Source of the DNA: Diphasiastrum complanatum
Taxonomy: Eukaryota > Streptophyta > Lycopodiopsida > Lycopodiales > Lycopodiaceae
Assembly: GCA_029204225.1 (NCBI GenBank)
Contig: CM055113.1
Span: 7,285,852-7,349,851 of the forward strand
Reading direction: 5' to 3'
Length of the DNA stretch: 64,000 nucleotides
Part shown: piece by piece, positions 1-11,178 of the stretch
Layout: the number at the start of each line of letters is the position of its first letter
Position numbering within the stretch: the first letter of the stretch is position 1
The notes under the pieces: model-generated
Told to the model about the DNA's origin: nothing
Database searches by the model: none
Seen by the model: only the letters and a program-made list of their open reading frames with translations
Made by a program: the position numbers and the translations under genes

Positions 1-254
1 TCCAAGGCATAGACACCTACATGCCCTTAATCAAGGACACTAGTACCTTAATCTAAGACACCTACCCTTAATAGTAAGGGTACCCCTTATCCAAGGGTCA
101 CGTGACCCCATACCTCCAACTAAGGTATAGTCACTTGCCTGTCCTTATCCAAGGGCACATACCCTTAATCCTAAGGGTACCTTGCCATATAGCCCCCAAC
201 ACTAAATGGACTATTAGGGGTCTGAAGTACTGCTAGTTACATAGGTATGTAACA
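1..254 (-). repeat. 3' LTR (U3 start) of Ty3/gypsy element A, cut by the window edge
   Basis: Read on the minus strand the block starts at 254 with TGTTACATACC, the usual TG of an LTR, directly after a polypurine tract at 255-266. It lies downstream of the minus-strand pol region. The inside is built from imperfect copies of a motif like CCTTAATCCAAGGGCA, seen at least five times between 25 and 180. The LTR runs off the left edge. I could not find a matching U3 copy at the other end of the element. Confidence 0.6.
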
Positions 255-266
255 TTCCTTCCCCCT
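255..266 (-). other. Polypurine tract of gypsy element A
   Basis: On the minus strand this reads AGGGGGAAGGAA immediately before the TG of the LTR. That is the place and composition expected of the plus-strand primer of an LTR retrotransposon. Confidence 0.6.
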
Positions 267-384
267 AAACTTAAATTTTTCCTTGTAGGGAAAAATTTGG
301 AAAATTCTTTTGGAGATCATCCTCTTCTGATTTGCCCCTCCACCTGACTAAAAATTCCCGAAGCACTCTACTCCGTAGAGTTCT

Positions 385-978
385 CTACCGGCTATTAACA
401 ATCGCCTCGGGTTCAGGTGGTCCACTCATGGACTCATCACGAAGAAGTTCCACTAGATCTTCCACAGGGACCAGGGTCTCCCTAACCCCCAACGAGGGTT
501 TCAACTTAGTAACGTGGAAAACAGGATGAATTCCAACGTTAGCTGGAAGTTCTAGTTTGTATGCGACCTTGTTTATCACTTGGACAACCTTAAAAGGACC
601 GCAATACCTAGGTGCCAACTTTGCACACTTAATGGTTTTCAAGCCCCTAGAGTGACTAGGGACTCTCAAAAACACCCAGTCATTGACCATGAATACCTTG
701 TGCTTCCGAGATAGATCAGCATAGTGCCTTGTCCTGTCCTGGGCACTTCTTATGCTATCTTTAGCCAGCTGTAACATTTCTTGCATATCCGCAAGGAAAT
801 CAGCTGCGGCTTGCACCCGTAGATTTTTCATGCCAACACTAATTGGTGATCAAGGTTGAAAACCATACATAAGCATGAAAGGACTGAATCCGATCGCTAA
901 ATGTTTTGCACTGTTATATGCAAATTCCACCAGTGGAAGGTACTGTTCCCAATCAGACTGCCGATGGCCCACATATGC
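385..978 (-). pseudogene. gypsy A integrase C-terminal region
   Basis: The open stretch 831-385 encodes the basic integrase C-terminal module of Ty3/gypsy elements: a segment with DRTRHYADLSRK, then VFLRVPSHSRGLKT, then the core APRYCGPFKVV and HPVFHVTKLKP. Between 978 and 832 the same protein continues but holds two in-frame TGA stops, after EDML and after the GFQP motif, each where related elements carry arginine. A chromodomain tail was not evident, so the clade is unsettled. Confidence 0.85.
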
Positions 979-1644
979 TCAAAGCATATCCTCCATCGTC
1001 TGATTGGTCCTTTCCGTTTGACCGTCTGATTCCGGATGATTTGTAGAACTTAAACTTAAAGTTGTTTCCAACTTTTCAAATACTGCTTGCCAAAAATTCC
1101 CAGTGAATTTTGGGTCACGGTCACTGACAATATCGCAAGGCAGCCCGTATAGTCGAAAAAGCTTCTCAACAAACAGTTGAGCTAGTTCTGAAGCTTTAAC
1201 AGTAGTTTTCATTGGGATAAATTCAGCAAACTTCGTAAGTCTGTCAACAATGACCCAAACCGAATCGTGGCCCTTCCCTGTACGTGGAAGCCCGACCACA
1301 AAATCCATAGATATACTTTCCCACTTTTCAGTAGGAATATCTAAAGGATGTAATAGGCCACTAGCTTTTAGTCTCTCTGCTTTATTTAACTGGCACTTAG
1401 TACATCTAAGTACATAGGCCTCTATCTGACTTTTCATCTTAGGCCACCAAAATTGCCTTCGAACTAAGTCAAGTGTTCTTTGTATACCCGGATGTCCTGC
1501 GCATGGACTATCATGACACTCATGCAAAATTTGGGCCCTTACAGTGTCATTCTCCGGTACACACACCTTTCCTTTACGAAACAAAATCCTGTTTCGAATT
1601 AGGAAATCCGTTTCAGTCTTTCCCTGATTCGAGGAATCTTGCAA
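979..1644 (-). pseudogene. gypsy A integrase: zinc-binding domain and catalytic core
   Basis: The frame begins with the HHCC-type zinc-binding domain (HECHDSPCAGHPG followed by LRCTKCQLNK). The integrase core follows: SMDFVVGLP with the first Asp, DSVWVIVDRLTKFAEFIP, then DIVSDRDPKFTGNFW with the second Asp, and finally NHPESDGQTERTNQ with the catalytic Glu. All D,D-E residues are present. It is separated from RNase H by a frameshift near 1610, where the two frames overlap, and ends at a stop at 979. In a live element it would insert cDNA into chromosomes. Confidence 0.9.
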
Positions 1645-2859
1645 CCCTGAATCGACCCCCGAAAGTACTTGTTGCCAATACTTTCCAAAAAAAGATCGGA
1701 CTCATATAGTCCTTGAAGAGACTGAAACAACTCCGGTTCTATAACAGTAAAGCACAACTGATTAATAACCGGTAACCGACTCAAAGCATCCGCTAGAGTA
1801 TTTTGACTTCCTTTACAATAACGTATAGAAAAGTCAAAGATTTGCATCAACTCAGCCCATCTAGCTTGCCTCCCCTTTAAATCTGTAGCATCACAGAAAT
1901 ATCGAAGAGTCTGATGATCCGACAAAACTTCAAATCTGGCTCCATACAAATAATGTCGTCCAATTTTCAAGGAATGAACAATTGCAAATAGTTCCTTCTC
2001 ATAGGTACAATACCTAGACTGAGCATGATTGAGTTTCTTGCTTTCATAAGCCACAGGATGTCCATCCTGCATCAAAACAGCTCCAATAACACAATCACTG
2101 GCATCGGTCCTAACCACAAAAGTCTTATTAGGATCGCCAATGATTCGTATTGGTGCCGAAGTGACACTTTTCTTAAGCAACTCAAAACAATTATTCATAT
2201 TCTCCGTCCACACCACTAGTGGACTCTTAGCCCTCCGGCTTAGCTTCTTATAGCCTTTCAAGGCCTGGGTAAGGGGAATTGCCAATCGAGCAAATTGGGG
2301 AATATGCCGACGAAAAAATCCCACAAACCCCAAAAAAGACTTGATTTCCCGAACTGTGGTGAGAATAGACCAATCAATAACCCTCTGGATATGATCAGCC
2401 TCAATCTCCACCCCCCGTTCGGAAATCTTATGCCCCAAGTAGGACAATTCCTTAGCAAAAAAGTCACACTTAGACTCCTTGGCAAAGTGCTTTTCCCTTC
2501 TTAGAATGTCCAAGACAATCCTAAGATGCTCTTTATGTTCCGCCAAAGTCTTACTGAACACTAGGATATCATCTAAGAATACCACTACGAATCTTCCCAA
2601 ATATGGCCTGAACAAATCGTTCATCATTTGTTGGAAAGTTGCCGGTGCATTGGCCAAACCAAAAGGCAACACCAAAAATTCGTAGTGACCAAAGCGAGTT
2701 CGAAACCCCGGTTTTTGGTATATCTTCTGCCTTAATGTGTATCTGATGGTAGCCCGATCTTAAATCTATCTTGGTAAAGTACCCAGCACCACCAAGATAG
2801 TCTATTAGATCATCCATCCGCGGTAGTGGATATCTATTCTTAATGGTTACCTTGTTCAA
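1599..2859 (-). pseudogene. gypsy A reverse transcriptase and RNase H
   Basis: 2859-2690 encodes the fingers ([28 protein letters not shown]). After a frameshift near 2690 the palm continues with [18 protein letters not shown] and the catalytic [10 protein letters not shown]. The connection domain (YLGHKISERGVE, FLGFVGFFRRHIPQFA) and RNase H follow, with VVRTDASDCVIGAVL, YEKELFAIV and the closing GSQNTLADALSRLP. The frame upstream (3262-2860) includes the protease-RT linker and a TAG stop within the CVDY-KLN motif. RT motifs are complete but split. Confidence 0.9.
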
Positions 2860-3262
2860 TTTCTAATAGTCGACGCAAAACCTTATAGTCCCATCCTTCT
2901 TGGCCACCAGAACCACTGGTGATGCCCAAGGAGACTTACTAGGTTGTACCCACCCCTTTTTCAGGTAATCATGTAATTGCCTATTTACCTCAGCCTCTTC
3001 CGATGCACTCATCCTATAAGGATGCTGTGCAATTGGATTTGCTCCAGGTATTAGGTCAATTTTATGATCAACTGTCCTTTCTGGTGGTAAACCTACAGGA
3101 AGGTCTAAAAAAACATCATTGAATTCCTGCCTAAGTTCATTATAGGCTTCTGGGTATATTCATGGCATTTATGTTAAGTTCTTCATCATTGGAACAAATG
3201 ATATCATTATGAAAACATAAATAAACTTTAAAATCAGAATTCTTCATAATAGAATTAAGTTC

Positions 3263-4654
3263 CTATTTAGAATAAGGGTTAACATTTTTAATATCAACAC
3301 TTAAACTAGCCTTGATCTTAATTAAAGAATTCTCATGCATAAAAGATAAAGATTTTTCAACAAAATCAATTCTCAATGATTTGTTCTTATCAAAATGCCA
3401 TTGTTGCCCAAGAACAATATCTACATTAGCTAATTGAACAGCATGGAATTCTAGTTTTTCATAGTAATCCCGAATGTGCAATTCTACATCAGGAACAATA
3501 AAATCCATCAAATCGGAATTACTTCCCGATGCCATTGTCACACGGTATTTTTTCTCACTTTTTTCGGTAGGAAGGTTTAGCGTCTGCACCAAATTTACAT
3601 TAATAAAGTTATGAGTGGATCCCGTGTCAAAAAAAACATTAACAACTTGATCATTAACTTTACCTTTAATGCAAATAAGGTCATTAGGACCAAAAACTAA
3701 AGAACTAAGGAAACAAACATCCATCTTATTAGTTCGAGATAGATTACCTGAGGTTGAAGCTTGTTTTTTGACGCAATCACGTGCAAGGTGACCCTCGCTA
3801 TTGCACTTGAAGCACATGTTCTTCTTACGAGCTTCAGCTTTATCATTGCCACCATGATGTTTTTTAAAGTTTTTCTTGGTTTTCTTAGGATTGTTGGAAT
3901 TGGGATGTGTTTCATTAACAACTTCCCTATCCTTCCTCTTAAATTGAAAACCTTTTTTCTGCTCATTAGGCTGTTGACCCCTAGGTGGCTTAAGTGTGTC
4001 ATCAAAGTATTTTGCAGCCCTAATAACATCTTTTAGGGTTTTTGGATGGTTCCTACGAACATCCACTTGATAATCTTTTGGTAACTCATCAATAAACATT
4101 AACATTTGTACCTTAGGCGGAATATCACTATAAAGTGGATTCAGGTACTCATGAAAATCTTGAATAAACTGTTCCAAACCTTTATTCATGGTTAGATGAC
4201 TCAACTTTTGGAAGTGTTCATAGTCATCTAAAAGTGGTAGAAAATAATCCCTAAAAAGCTTGCAAAATTCATCCCATGTACAAGGTTGATTGCCCTTTGC
4301 AACTAAGTCATCCCACCAAACTAAGGCTCTTCCTTCAAGGAACATAGTGACAGTGGATAACTTCTCAGATTCAGGGAATTGGTTCATGGCAAAGTATTTG
4401 TTCCAAACATTCAACCAAGAACTTACCACTTGTAAGTTCCTATCCTTCTTCTCCCTCTTAAACACTTTTACAGGAGGTGGAACTACATGTTTCTTCTGAT
4501 TGGCTAACCTAGACTCTAAGTCTTGGTTTCTTTGATTAGTTTCAAGAACTTGCTTATTAGTGGCTTGAATTTGTAGGTATAATAGTTCAAGAGCTTGTGC
4601 CACATTGGATGGGTTTGATAGACCAAATGTTGGGTTTTCATTGGTTTGATCCAT
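3263..4654 (-). CDS. gypsy A gag with zinc knuckle and aspartic protease
   Basis: An uninterrupted 463-codon frame. The N-terminal half is the retrotransposon gag domain: VSSWLNVWNKYFAMNQFPES, then TMFLEGRALVWWDDL at about residues 105-120, and later FHEYLNPLYSDIPPKVQ. A single zinc knuckle CFKCNSEGHLARDC lies near residue 285. Retropepsin follows, with the active-site motif FFDTGSTHNFIN and the later LGQQWHFDK. In a live element gag forms the particle and the protease cuts the polyprotein. This is the only undamaged frame of the element. The start ATG is the first in frame, about 1 kb downstream of the PBS. Confidence 0.88.
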   Translation of the reverse strand: MDQTNENPTFGLSNPSNVAQALELLYLQIQATNKQVLETNQRNQDLESRLANQKKHVVPPPVKVFKREKKDRNLQVVSSWLNVWNKYFAMNQFPESEKLSTVTMFLEGRALVWWDDLVAKGNQPCTWDEFCKLFRDYFLPLLDDYEHFQKLSHLTMNKGLEQFIQDFHEYLNPLYSDIPPKVQMLMFIDELPKDYQVDVRRNHPKTLKDVIRAAKYFDDTLKPPRGQQPNEQKKGFQFKRKDREVVNETHPNSNNPKKTKKNFKKHHGGNDKAEARKKNMCFKCNSEGHLARDCVKKQASTSGNLSRTNKMDVCFLSSLVFGPNDLICIKGKVNDQVVNVFFDTGSTHNFINVNLVQTLNLPTEKSEKKYRVTMASGSNSDLMDFIVPDVELHIRDYYEKLEFHAVQLANVDIVLGQQWHFDKNKSLRIDFVEKSLSFMHENSLIKIKASLSVDIKNVNPYSK

Positions 4655-4699
4655 TGGGGTTGCTTGTGTGTTTTCCTATTATGCAAATACAACAACAAG

Positions 4700-5679
4700 T
4701 GCTCAAATTAGAATGATAGAAATGCTTCGATTGTTACATCCAATGCAAATAAAAAGCATTTACTTCTAATCATTCAATCTTATTGTTTGTAAGCTCAATC
4801 CAAGCCTACTATTTGCAAGCTTAATCCAAGCTTAAGAGAAAAACAACAACAAGCTACATTTGCCTTAATCAAAAAATGAAAACCAAATCTTTATGTAAAC
4901 TTCAATCAACTAATCTAAGCTATTGTTTACATAAAGTTCCCATTCCAATTCTATTTGTCATTTCAAAAGCAACCAAAGTTTTCACATTTTTTACTATTCT
5001 TGATTTCCAAAACCAAGAAACTAGTGTCTAGAAATGGATAACTAATGAAGCTTTATGAAAACTTTAATTTTCAGATCTGATTTTCAGATTTACAGGTCTG
5101 AAAATCAGAACTTCAAAATGACAAAAAACAGAATTTCAAAACTTGTTTTATGCACAAAGTTACACTACCATTCCCTTCCTACATTATCATCTTCATGAAA
5201 CTAGGAGATAGAAAGGTGTAATTAATGAAGTTTGAATGAAAACTTCACTTTTCAGATCTGATTTGTAGATTTAAAGGTCCAAAAAAAAGAACTTCAAAAT
5301 GAAAATCAGAACTTCAAACACTTCATTTATGCAAAAAAAACACTAGTTTTAATCAAAACACATAGCTAGAATCAATCTTTTTGCCAAAAAAAAGTTTGTG
5401 TATGTAGAGGAAGACTTCCTCTACCTATCCCACAAATCTTTTTTCAGAACTTTAAAAACCCAAACCCCACTTTAAAACTTCTCTAACATTATAAAAAATC
5501 AGCCTCTAAACAATTCTATAAGCATCATTACTCTCTTCCAAAGAGAACTAGATTCATTGGGTACTTCAATTACAAGCTTCCTACAACTAGAAAAGCCTAT
5601 AATCTTCTCCCAAGCAAAAATTAGTTGGTGATCTTAATAGAACTTGAAAAAAGTTAGAAAAGTTACCATCCTTTGTCTA
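4700..5679 (-). other. gypsy A untranslated leader between PBS and gag
   Basis: AT-rich sequence without coding signal. It holds a near duplication: the blocks around 5040-5130 and 5220-5310 both carry TGAAAACTTxxxTTTTCAGATCTGATTT followed by a run of CAGAACTTCAAAATGA-type sequence. This position between PBS and gag is normally leader and packaging sequence in LTR elements. Confidence 0.5.
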
Positions 5680-5691
5680 GCTCTGATACCA
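5680..5691 (-). other. Primer-binding site of gypsy A (initiator tRNA-Met type)
   Basis: The minus strand reads TGGTATCAGAGC, the standard plant PBS complementary to the 3' end of initiator methionine tRNA. It lies about 1 kb upstream of the gag start and right after the presumed end of the 5' LTR. Confidence 0.85.
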
Positions 5692-6440
5692 CTTTTACAA
5701 GTAGAGGTTAGAAAGTCCTCCAAATCCAAGGTAGAGCCTCCAAATGTCCTCCAATCAACCTGCAAGCTTCAAGATGCTTCCCAACTCCAAGCTAGGATGC
5801 CTCCACCTGCAAGTAAGGATCTGCAAGCCTTCAAAGATCTCTCCTCCACCTGTGTCCCTACTCTTTAAACACAAAGATAGATAACAAGCTGGCCTCAAGT
5901 ATTCACCACCCAACCATAGCTAGATCCAAGCTCCAAGCAAGACCTATCTAGCACCCTCTTGCTAATTATAAACAAATCACAAGCATTCCACAACACTCCA
6001 TAGCATACTCAAGATCCAAACCCTACTTATGTCCCATACCATAAGCAAGATCCAAACCTCAAGCATACTACCACAAGAAAGCACTCTACACACTAGTAGC
6101 AACACTAGAGCATAAGCCAAGTAAACAAGAGAGATCTCTCCTCCACAATGGGCGCCCTACTACCCTCATATAGATGGCCCATGGACCCCCAATGCACTAT
6201 GGAGTTCCATGCTCATCCAATGAGAGAGAGAGAAGCCTAGGGGAGTTAAAGAATCTCCAAGAGCCTCCATAGGCTTATAGAATGTCAAGAGACTCCTTCC
6301 ATAACCTATGACTCTTTGAACACCTTTCTTGTGAGAGTTGGGGACTCAATGGACACTTTAGAAGGGCGCCCTCCTACTAGGTCCCATTGCCCAAGTTGTG
6401 CAACTATACTTTGGTCCTAGACCAATAAAGTGATATGGTT
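5692..6440 (-). repeat. Probable 5' LTR remnant (R-U5 part) of gypsy A
   Basis: This block lies directly upstream of the PBS on the minus strand. A TATA-like CTATATGAGG (minus strand, near 6165) precedes a 450-bp stretch rich in short CCTCC/CAAG motifs. The upstream U3 part seen at 1-254 is not recognisable here, so the LTR is either truncated by the A-rich sequence beyond 6440 or has been replaced. The outer boundary is approximate. Confidence 0.4.
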
Positions 6441-7095
6441 CATTGAAAAAATTCGAAAAACGGAATAGACTGAAAAAATTCAGAAAAATTTGAAAATCTT
6501 GAAAATAACGAAAATCCCGAAAACCCTAAACCCTAAAACCTGAATATGAAAATCCGAAAAAATCCCGAAAATGATGAAAAACTCCAACAACCTAAAAGTT
6601 CCAAAAACTCCCAAAATCTTTGAAAATCTTGAAATTCCAAACCCGAAAATTCTGAAAAACCAAACAATGATGATATAACAACAACCCCAAAAATTTCAGA
6701 AAACGAAATCTCGAAAGAGCCAAAAATCCTGAAACTCAAAAATTCCTGAAAACTTGAGAAACTCGTAAAAATTTCAAAAATTTCAAAATTATCGGATGGG
6801 ATTGTTGGATGATGCAAAATGTCAGAAAATTCGAAAAAATGGAAAAGCGGCGGATGGAATTTTTTGGCAGATGCAATGAGCAGCGGGATGCAAAATAGCA
6901 AAAAAAGCGAAAAATCGAGAAAATGAGAGAAAATCGAAGAAATAAAAAAAAATTGTACTGGCGGTGCAAAAGAGCGGTGCGACAGTGGAAGCAGTGGAAA
7001 GATGAAAATTTGATTTTTCTGATTGTCGGTGTCCAGAAATGCAACAAGCGATGGCAGTGGGTTTCTTCTTGAACATGGTGTGTCAGATTGCACCG
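6441..7095. repeat. Degenerate A-rich array of GAAAATTC-like motifs
   Basis: Short irregular repeats such as GAAAATCCCGAAAA, GAAAATTCTGAAAA and TGAAACTCAAAAATTCC follow one another without a fixed period. A long reading frame on the minus strand (7093-6533) is only the Phe/Ser/Leu-rich translation of this low-complexity DNA and is not a gene. A similar tract lies at 57170-57850. Confidence 0.6.
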
Positions 7096-8179
7096 GTCGA
7101 AAGCATCAACAGGAGCATTTTGAAGCGATTTAAGATCTAACAAAGAAGAATTTGAAATGCGAGCTTGGGAAATGAGAAATGCATGACAGCAAGCAAGCAA
7201 CCAATAGCGATTCAGAACTGAAAAAGTGTGTTTTAAAAATGAGTTCTATGGATTGAAAATACAAGAAGATTATCAAAAGCAATGGGCGCCAATGTTTGCA
7301 GCTAAACATCTTCCAATGTTTGCATCTACTCAGATGGCAGCGGATTCTTCTACTCACTCCTACACTGGCAGTGCTACCTCTCAACGTTTGCTGCTACTCT
7401 CTACATTAACATGCATAAAGTAGGTTATGAAACATATATATGTATATCTCTCTCTCTCTCTCTCAACTCACATTATCGCTATTTTTTATTCTAAAACCCT
7501 AAAAAAAGTGTAACCCTTTTAAAAAGCCCTAATTTTTTGAAAAATCCTCTCTCCCTCACCCTCTTCACGCTGGCTCCTATGCGCTCTCTTCCTCCACGCA
7601 TATATATATATATCCTTCTCTCTATGAAACTTCTAGAATTTTCTCTTTCTACTCTTTTATGGAAAGTTCCAGAAAACTGCCCGTCACCCTTCAGCTGCGC
7701 CCTTCAACTGCCTGTCATTGAAGACTTAGGGCACACGTGGCCCAATGAAAATGCAAGAAATGCGTTTTCTCCATCACTCTTGCTATTTTTCATGTGAAAC
7801 CTAAAAAAGCCCTAAAAAAACCCCAAAAGATAAAAAACGTCTCTCTCTCTATCTCTTGCAAGCCTCTCCTTCTCTCTCTTGCCCTTTTATACCTTTCTCT
7901 CTTTCTAAAACCTTATCTTTCTATGAATTTCTAGAGTCACATGCAAGCCTCTCCTTCTCTCTCTTGCCCTTTTATACCTTTCTCTCTTTCTAAAAACTTT
8001 TTTTTGTATGAATTTCTAGAGTCCCATGTTCTCTGTCTCAAAATTTTTAAATGCACATGTCATTTTCAAGCCATTTCAAATCCTTCAAATAAGTTTTAGG
8101 TCAAACATTGGTCCAATGAGGATAGACAAAAACACTTTTACTCTCATTGCCCACATTCTCTCTCTCTACGTATGTTATT

Positions 8180-8225
<46 letters not shown>

Positions 8226-8452
8226 GGATTACAATATTCCTACATGTTGGTTGCTCCTTTTAAATTCAGATTCATCTGTTTGGAAGTGAACAAATATCAC
8301 TCAATATTTGCATTATTACAATCCAGAACATTACAGGAGCAAACAACGTTTAACAGCACATTCAACTGCAAACAGTGCGTTTGCAGAGTCTGCAGCCAGT
8401 TGACAATTGTCTTTTTGTCTTCGCTGGTGGCTAAAATGGCAGTAATCTGATC
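7096..8452. repeat. Spacer downstream of the PS1-like gene with CT tracts and a tandem duplication
   Basis: The region contains a short (CT)n at about 7447-7464 and a long pure (TC)n at 8183-8222. An 85-bp tandem duplication occupies 7858-7942 and 7943-8026; each unit starts GCAAGCCTCTCCTTCTCTC and ends near TCTAGAGTC. Apart from pyrimidine-rich sequence I see no gene here. The last 130 bases probably include the 3' UTR of the minus-strand gene. Confidence 0.7.
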
Positions 8453-11178
8453 CTAGATGACACTCTGAAGTGACTTGGTTTGTTCGTGGTGATGATGATG
8501 ATGGAGCAGGCTATCACATGATTGTTTTTGATGTGAAGATTGCCTCCTGGCTGCCGCGTCGGAGGGCACCATCATCATCATCCCTTTCCTTCCTGATTCT
8601 GAGGTGTTGTTTGAATTGGATATGATGCTGCTACTGCTTTTGTTTCTAAGCCCAGATTTGTCAGACCAAACAGGACGAAGTGCTGTGCTTGATCCTGCCC
8701 ACAGGAATCGATCTGAGTATGGATTAATGAGGCATTCACAGAACTTGGTTGCATTCTCTGACAGTAGTCCCTGCAAAAGCAGATGAAAAAGCATGATTGC
8801 GATAGCTCCGTGATATTTCAAAAGAAATACTGTTAAAGATCCTCTTGATATTTCAGGTATATTAATTTCATTAAAAATTTAGTATCCAAGTTTTTTTACC
8901 TCAGCCATTGCCTTGATCTTGAGAGCTGTGTCTTTTGTCAGGAGCACAACCTGCCCATCTGAAACTGAGTTCGCGAACAGTAAAGCGCAATCTAGAATAT
9001 GATCATCATTTGTTGGTGATAGCAAGTCTATTGCAGATCCATACTGAGAGAAGTTCTGTAAGCTCAAAGCAGGTGAAACAGGAGGAGTGATCCCAACTGG
9101 CCGGGTTTCTGAGCTGCTCTGAACGTGAATCCATGAGGGCAGCTTCACCATGCAGTCCTCGATCCACTTGAGCGCAGCACGAGCTCCGTTCCTTAGATTT
9201 TCTCGCCTTTTCATGAAATCCAGCTCCCTCACAACTGCAAGCACGACATTTTAGACACATCCCTTCAGAAAAACAGCAAAAAGGGGTGGAAAGCATGAGC
9301 CTTGTGACCTCACCGATCTTGGGAATGATGATGCGTGTTTCTCTGATCCCTTCCAGCTGCTTGAGAGCATTGAGAGATTCTACCTCCAGTAAGCAATTGG
9401 TGTCCACAATGATATGCCATTTGGTATGGGGGTCCCCAGAATCGGACACCTTCAGTTTTCGCATCATCTGATCCATAGTCTCTGCCTGCACAAGCAACGC
9501 TTATTTCAGCATAACCCAACAAATTAAGGCCATCACTAGCGGTGAGAACGTGTTGAAGAGGCGCATAGCTCACCAGGATGGATTGTCGAAGATGTTTCGG
9601 CAATCCAAGTGCTTTCAAGCTGTCTTCCTCTGATGATGTGCAGCTTGCAGGCTGGAATACTGGCCTGTAGCTATAGCTCCCGCTCTGGGAGACTGGAGAG
9701 GGAACGACAAGGGGCTGGAATGGCTGCCTCTCCTGCTGCAACAATGATTTACGATCCTCTTGCTTTTTTGAAGGGGTTTTGCGGGCAGGAGCAACATTTT
9801 CCTTGTCAGAGGGATAGTACTCCGACTCATCATCTGCATTGTCTCGAGCGAGGGAGACTTTGTTATGATCCTGGGTTTCTTCGGCTTCGCTGAAAATGGG
9901 CAGCTTCTGAAGAGGCCTGGCATGAGAAGGAAGAGATGCAGTCACCAACTGTGGCAGAGGAGTGGAGTTGCAACGACGCAGCCACAAGCTGGCAGGAGTC
10001 TGCTGCTCTCCCCCTGGAGGCTTGACCTTCCTGGGTGTGAGCTTCTCATTTTCACGAGCAAGCGAGCTCAGATTCTTGTAGAGTGGCGATTGATCGGCGC
10101 AGTTCATCATCATCAAAGGAGGATCTGCAAGCAGCAGCTTTCTTGCTGGGGAAGCCAAGCTGGGTTTTCTAAGAGATGGTGACTCTATTGTCAGCCTCCT
10201 TGATCCAGCTGCCGATCCAGGAGAGCTGCCACTGATCAATGATAGAGCCGAGCGACGTGCCGTGGGAATCTCTTTCATTCCCTTCAGCGGTGAGCGCGAT
10301 TTGTACGCTACATCTTCGTCCCTCTGATTGATCAGGGGAATCAATGGAGACTGGTTGCGGCTGTGGACATTTTCCTGCTTCACTCATACACCAGAAGACA
10401 TCCCAACTGAGCAGATAAATAGCAGTATTTTGCTTCCTACGATTGAATCGCAACCTAGGAGTAAAAATGTAAACCTGCGTCGAGCTAGAAGTGTATGCTG
10501 TTTGAACTACTAGACATTAATACCTGCTCTACTTGAGAGAAATCTTTGAGCTTGGAATTCAAATTACTCCCGTGGCATCCTTGGGAGTTTTCTTTCTTGG
10601 AGCTGGCTGCTTCCAGCTTGGAAGAGCAAGAGTCAGAACGTTCACTGTTATTAGCCTGGGGAGGCAGCCACCTGAGCTTGTACAATCTGGTAGAAGCTCC
10701 AATCTGGAATGCATCTTGTTTTTCCACAACTGCTGGGTGAAAAGGCTGTAGCTGCTCTCCATTGAGCTTGCTGCCATGCACTGTATCATCAAAATTTCCA
10801 TAGCATTTGCAACGTCAATCAAATCCACACACAACATAATGCATCATTAAAATCCTATCATCGAAATCATGTTACTCAAACTCGCCGTGATAAAGTTGTT
10901 ATTACAGAAAAAAAATTGAAAAAATCAGATAGCAGTTCATGCCAGATGTATTTTGCCTCACCTGATTGTAGATCAGTGATGAGGAACTGGGGAGGATCAG
11001 GCACGATTCTAATCTCAAGATGATGACGGCTAATGCTGGCATGGCTTACCACAATGTCACAATTGGCATGCCTGCCCATCACAAATGTGCTCTGCCCATC
11101 GAGGCATGCTTTTTCTATGACTTTTCCCTCTTTAACAACAATGAGGCAGGGGATCCTCTCACCAGAATCAGTACCCAT
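8453..11178 (-). CDS. PS1: FHA and PINc domain protein, PS1-like (six exons)
   Basis: Predicted exons on the minus strand: 11178-10962, 10780-10524, 10374-9574, 9485-9314, 9234-8900, 8770-8453. All introns are GT-AG and the joined frame is 699 codons with no stop. Residues about 10-112 are a forkhead-associated (phosphothreonine-binding) domain, with the conserved GRH at 35-37 and SRHH at 50-53. Residues about 120-425 form a low-complexity linker rich in Ser and Pro. Residues about 447-594 are a PINc nuclease domain with acidic positions D453 (IIVDTNCLLE), D559/D560 and D564 (NDDHILDCALLF) and D584 (LLTKDTAL). The conserved tail ENATKFCECLINPYSDRF follows, then a His run. N-terminal FHA plus C-terminal PINc is the architecture of Arabidopsis PARALLEL SPINDLE 1, which orients meiosis II spindles. 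That protein is, from memory, much longer, the extra length being in the middle. The start is the ATG at 11178. The exon 3 acceptor could be three bases further upstream. No neighbouring gene is functionally linked. Confidence 0.88.

Larger units (their letters stand above)
255..5691 (-). mobile_element. Ty3/gypsy retrotransposon A, internal region
   Basis: On the minus strand the order is PBS (5691-5680), gag with zinc knuckle and retropepsin (4654-3263), reverse transcriptase, RNase H, integrase zinc finger, integrase core, integrase C-terminal region, and PPT. RT-RNaseH before integrase is the Ty3/gypsy order. pol is broken by stop codons and frameshifts near 2863, 2690, 1610, 976 and 855, so the copy cannot be autonomous, although gag-protease is still open. 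Two of the stops replace an expected arginine and look like CGA to TGA changes, as expected of methylated, silenced DNA. Confidence 0.93.

Noticed and set aside
979-4654. Possible integrated pararetrovirus
   Set aside because: An integrase with zinc finger and D,D-E core, a gag with one knuckle, PBS and LTR-like ends mark a Ty3/gypsy retrotransposon; no movement protein was seen.
6533-7093. 186-residue Phe/Ser/Leu-rich frame on the minus strand
   Set aside because: Falls entirely in a degenerate A-rich array, overlaps equally long frames in other phases, and has no domain or codon signal.
9609-9893. Frames opposite or out of phase within the PS1-like exons
   Set aside because: They are shadows of exon 3 on the coding strand; the spliced minus-strand model explains the region with conserved domains.
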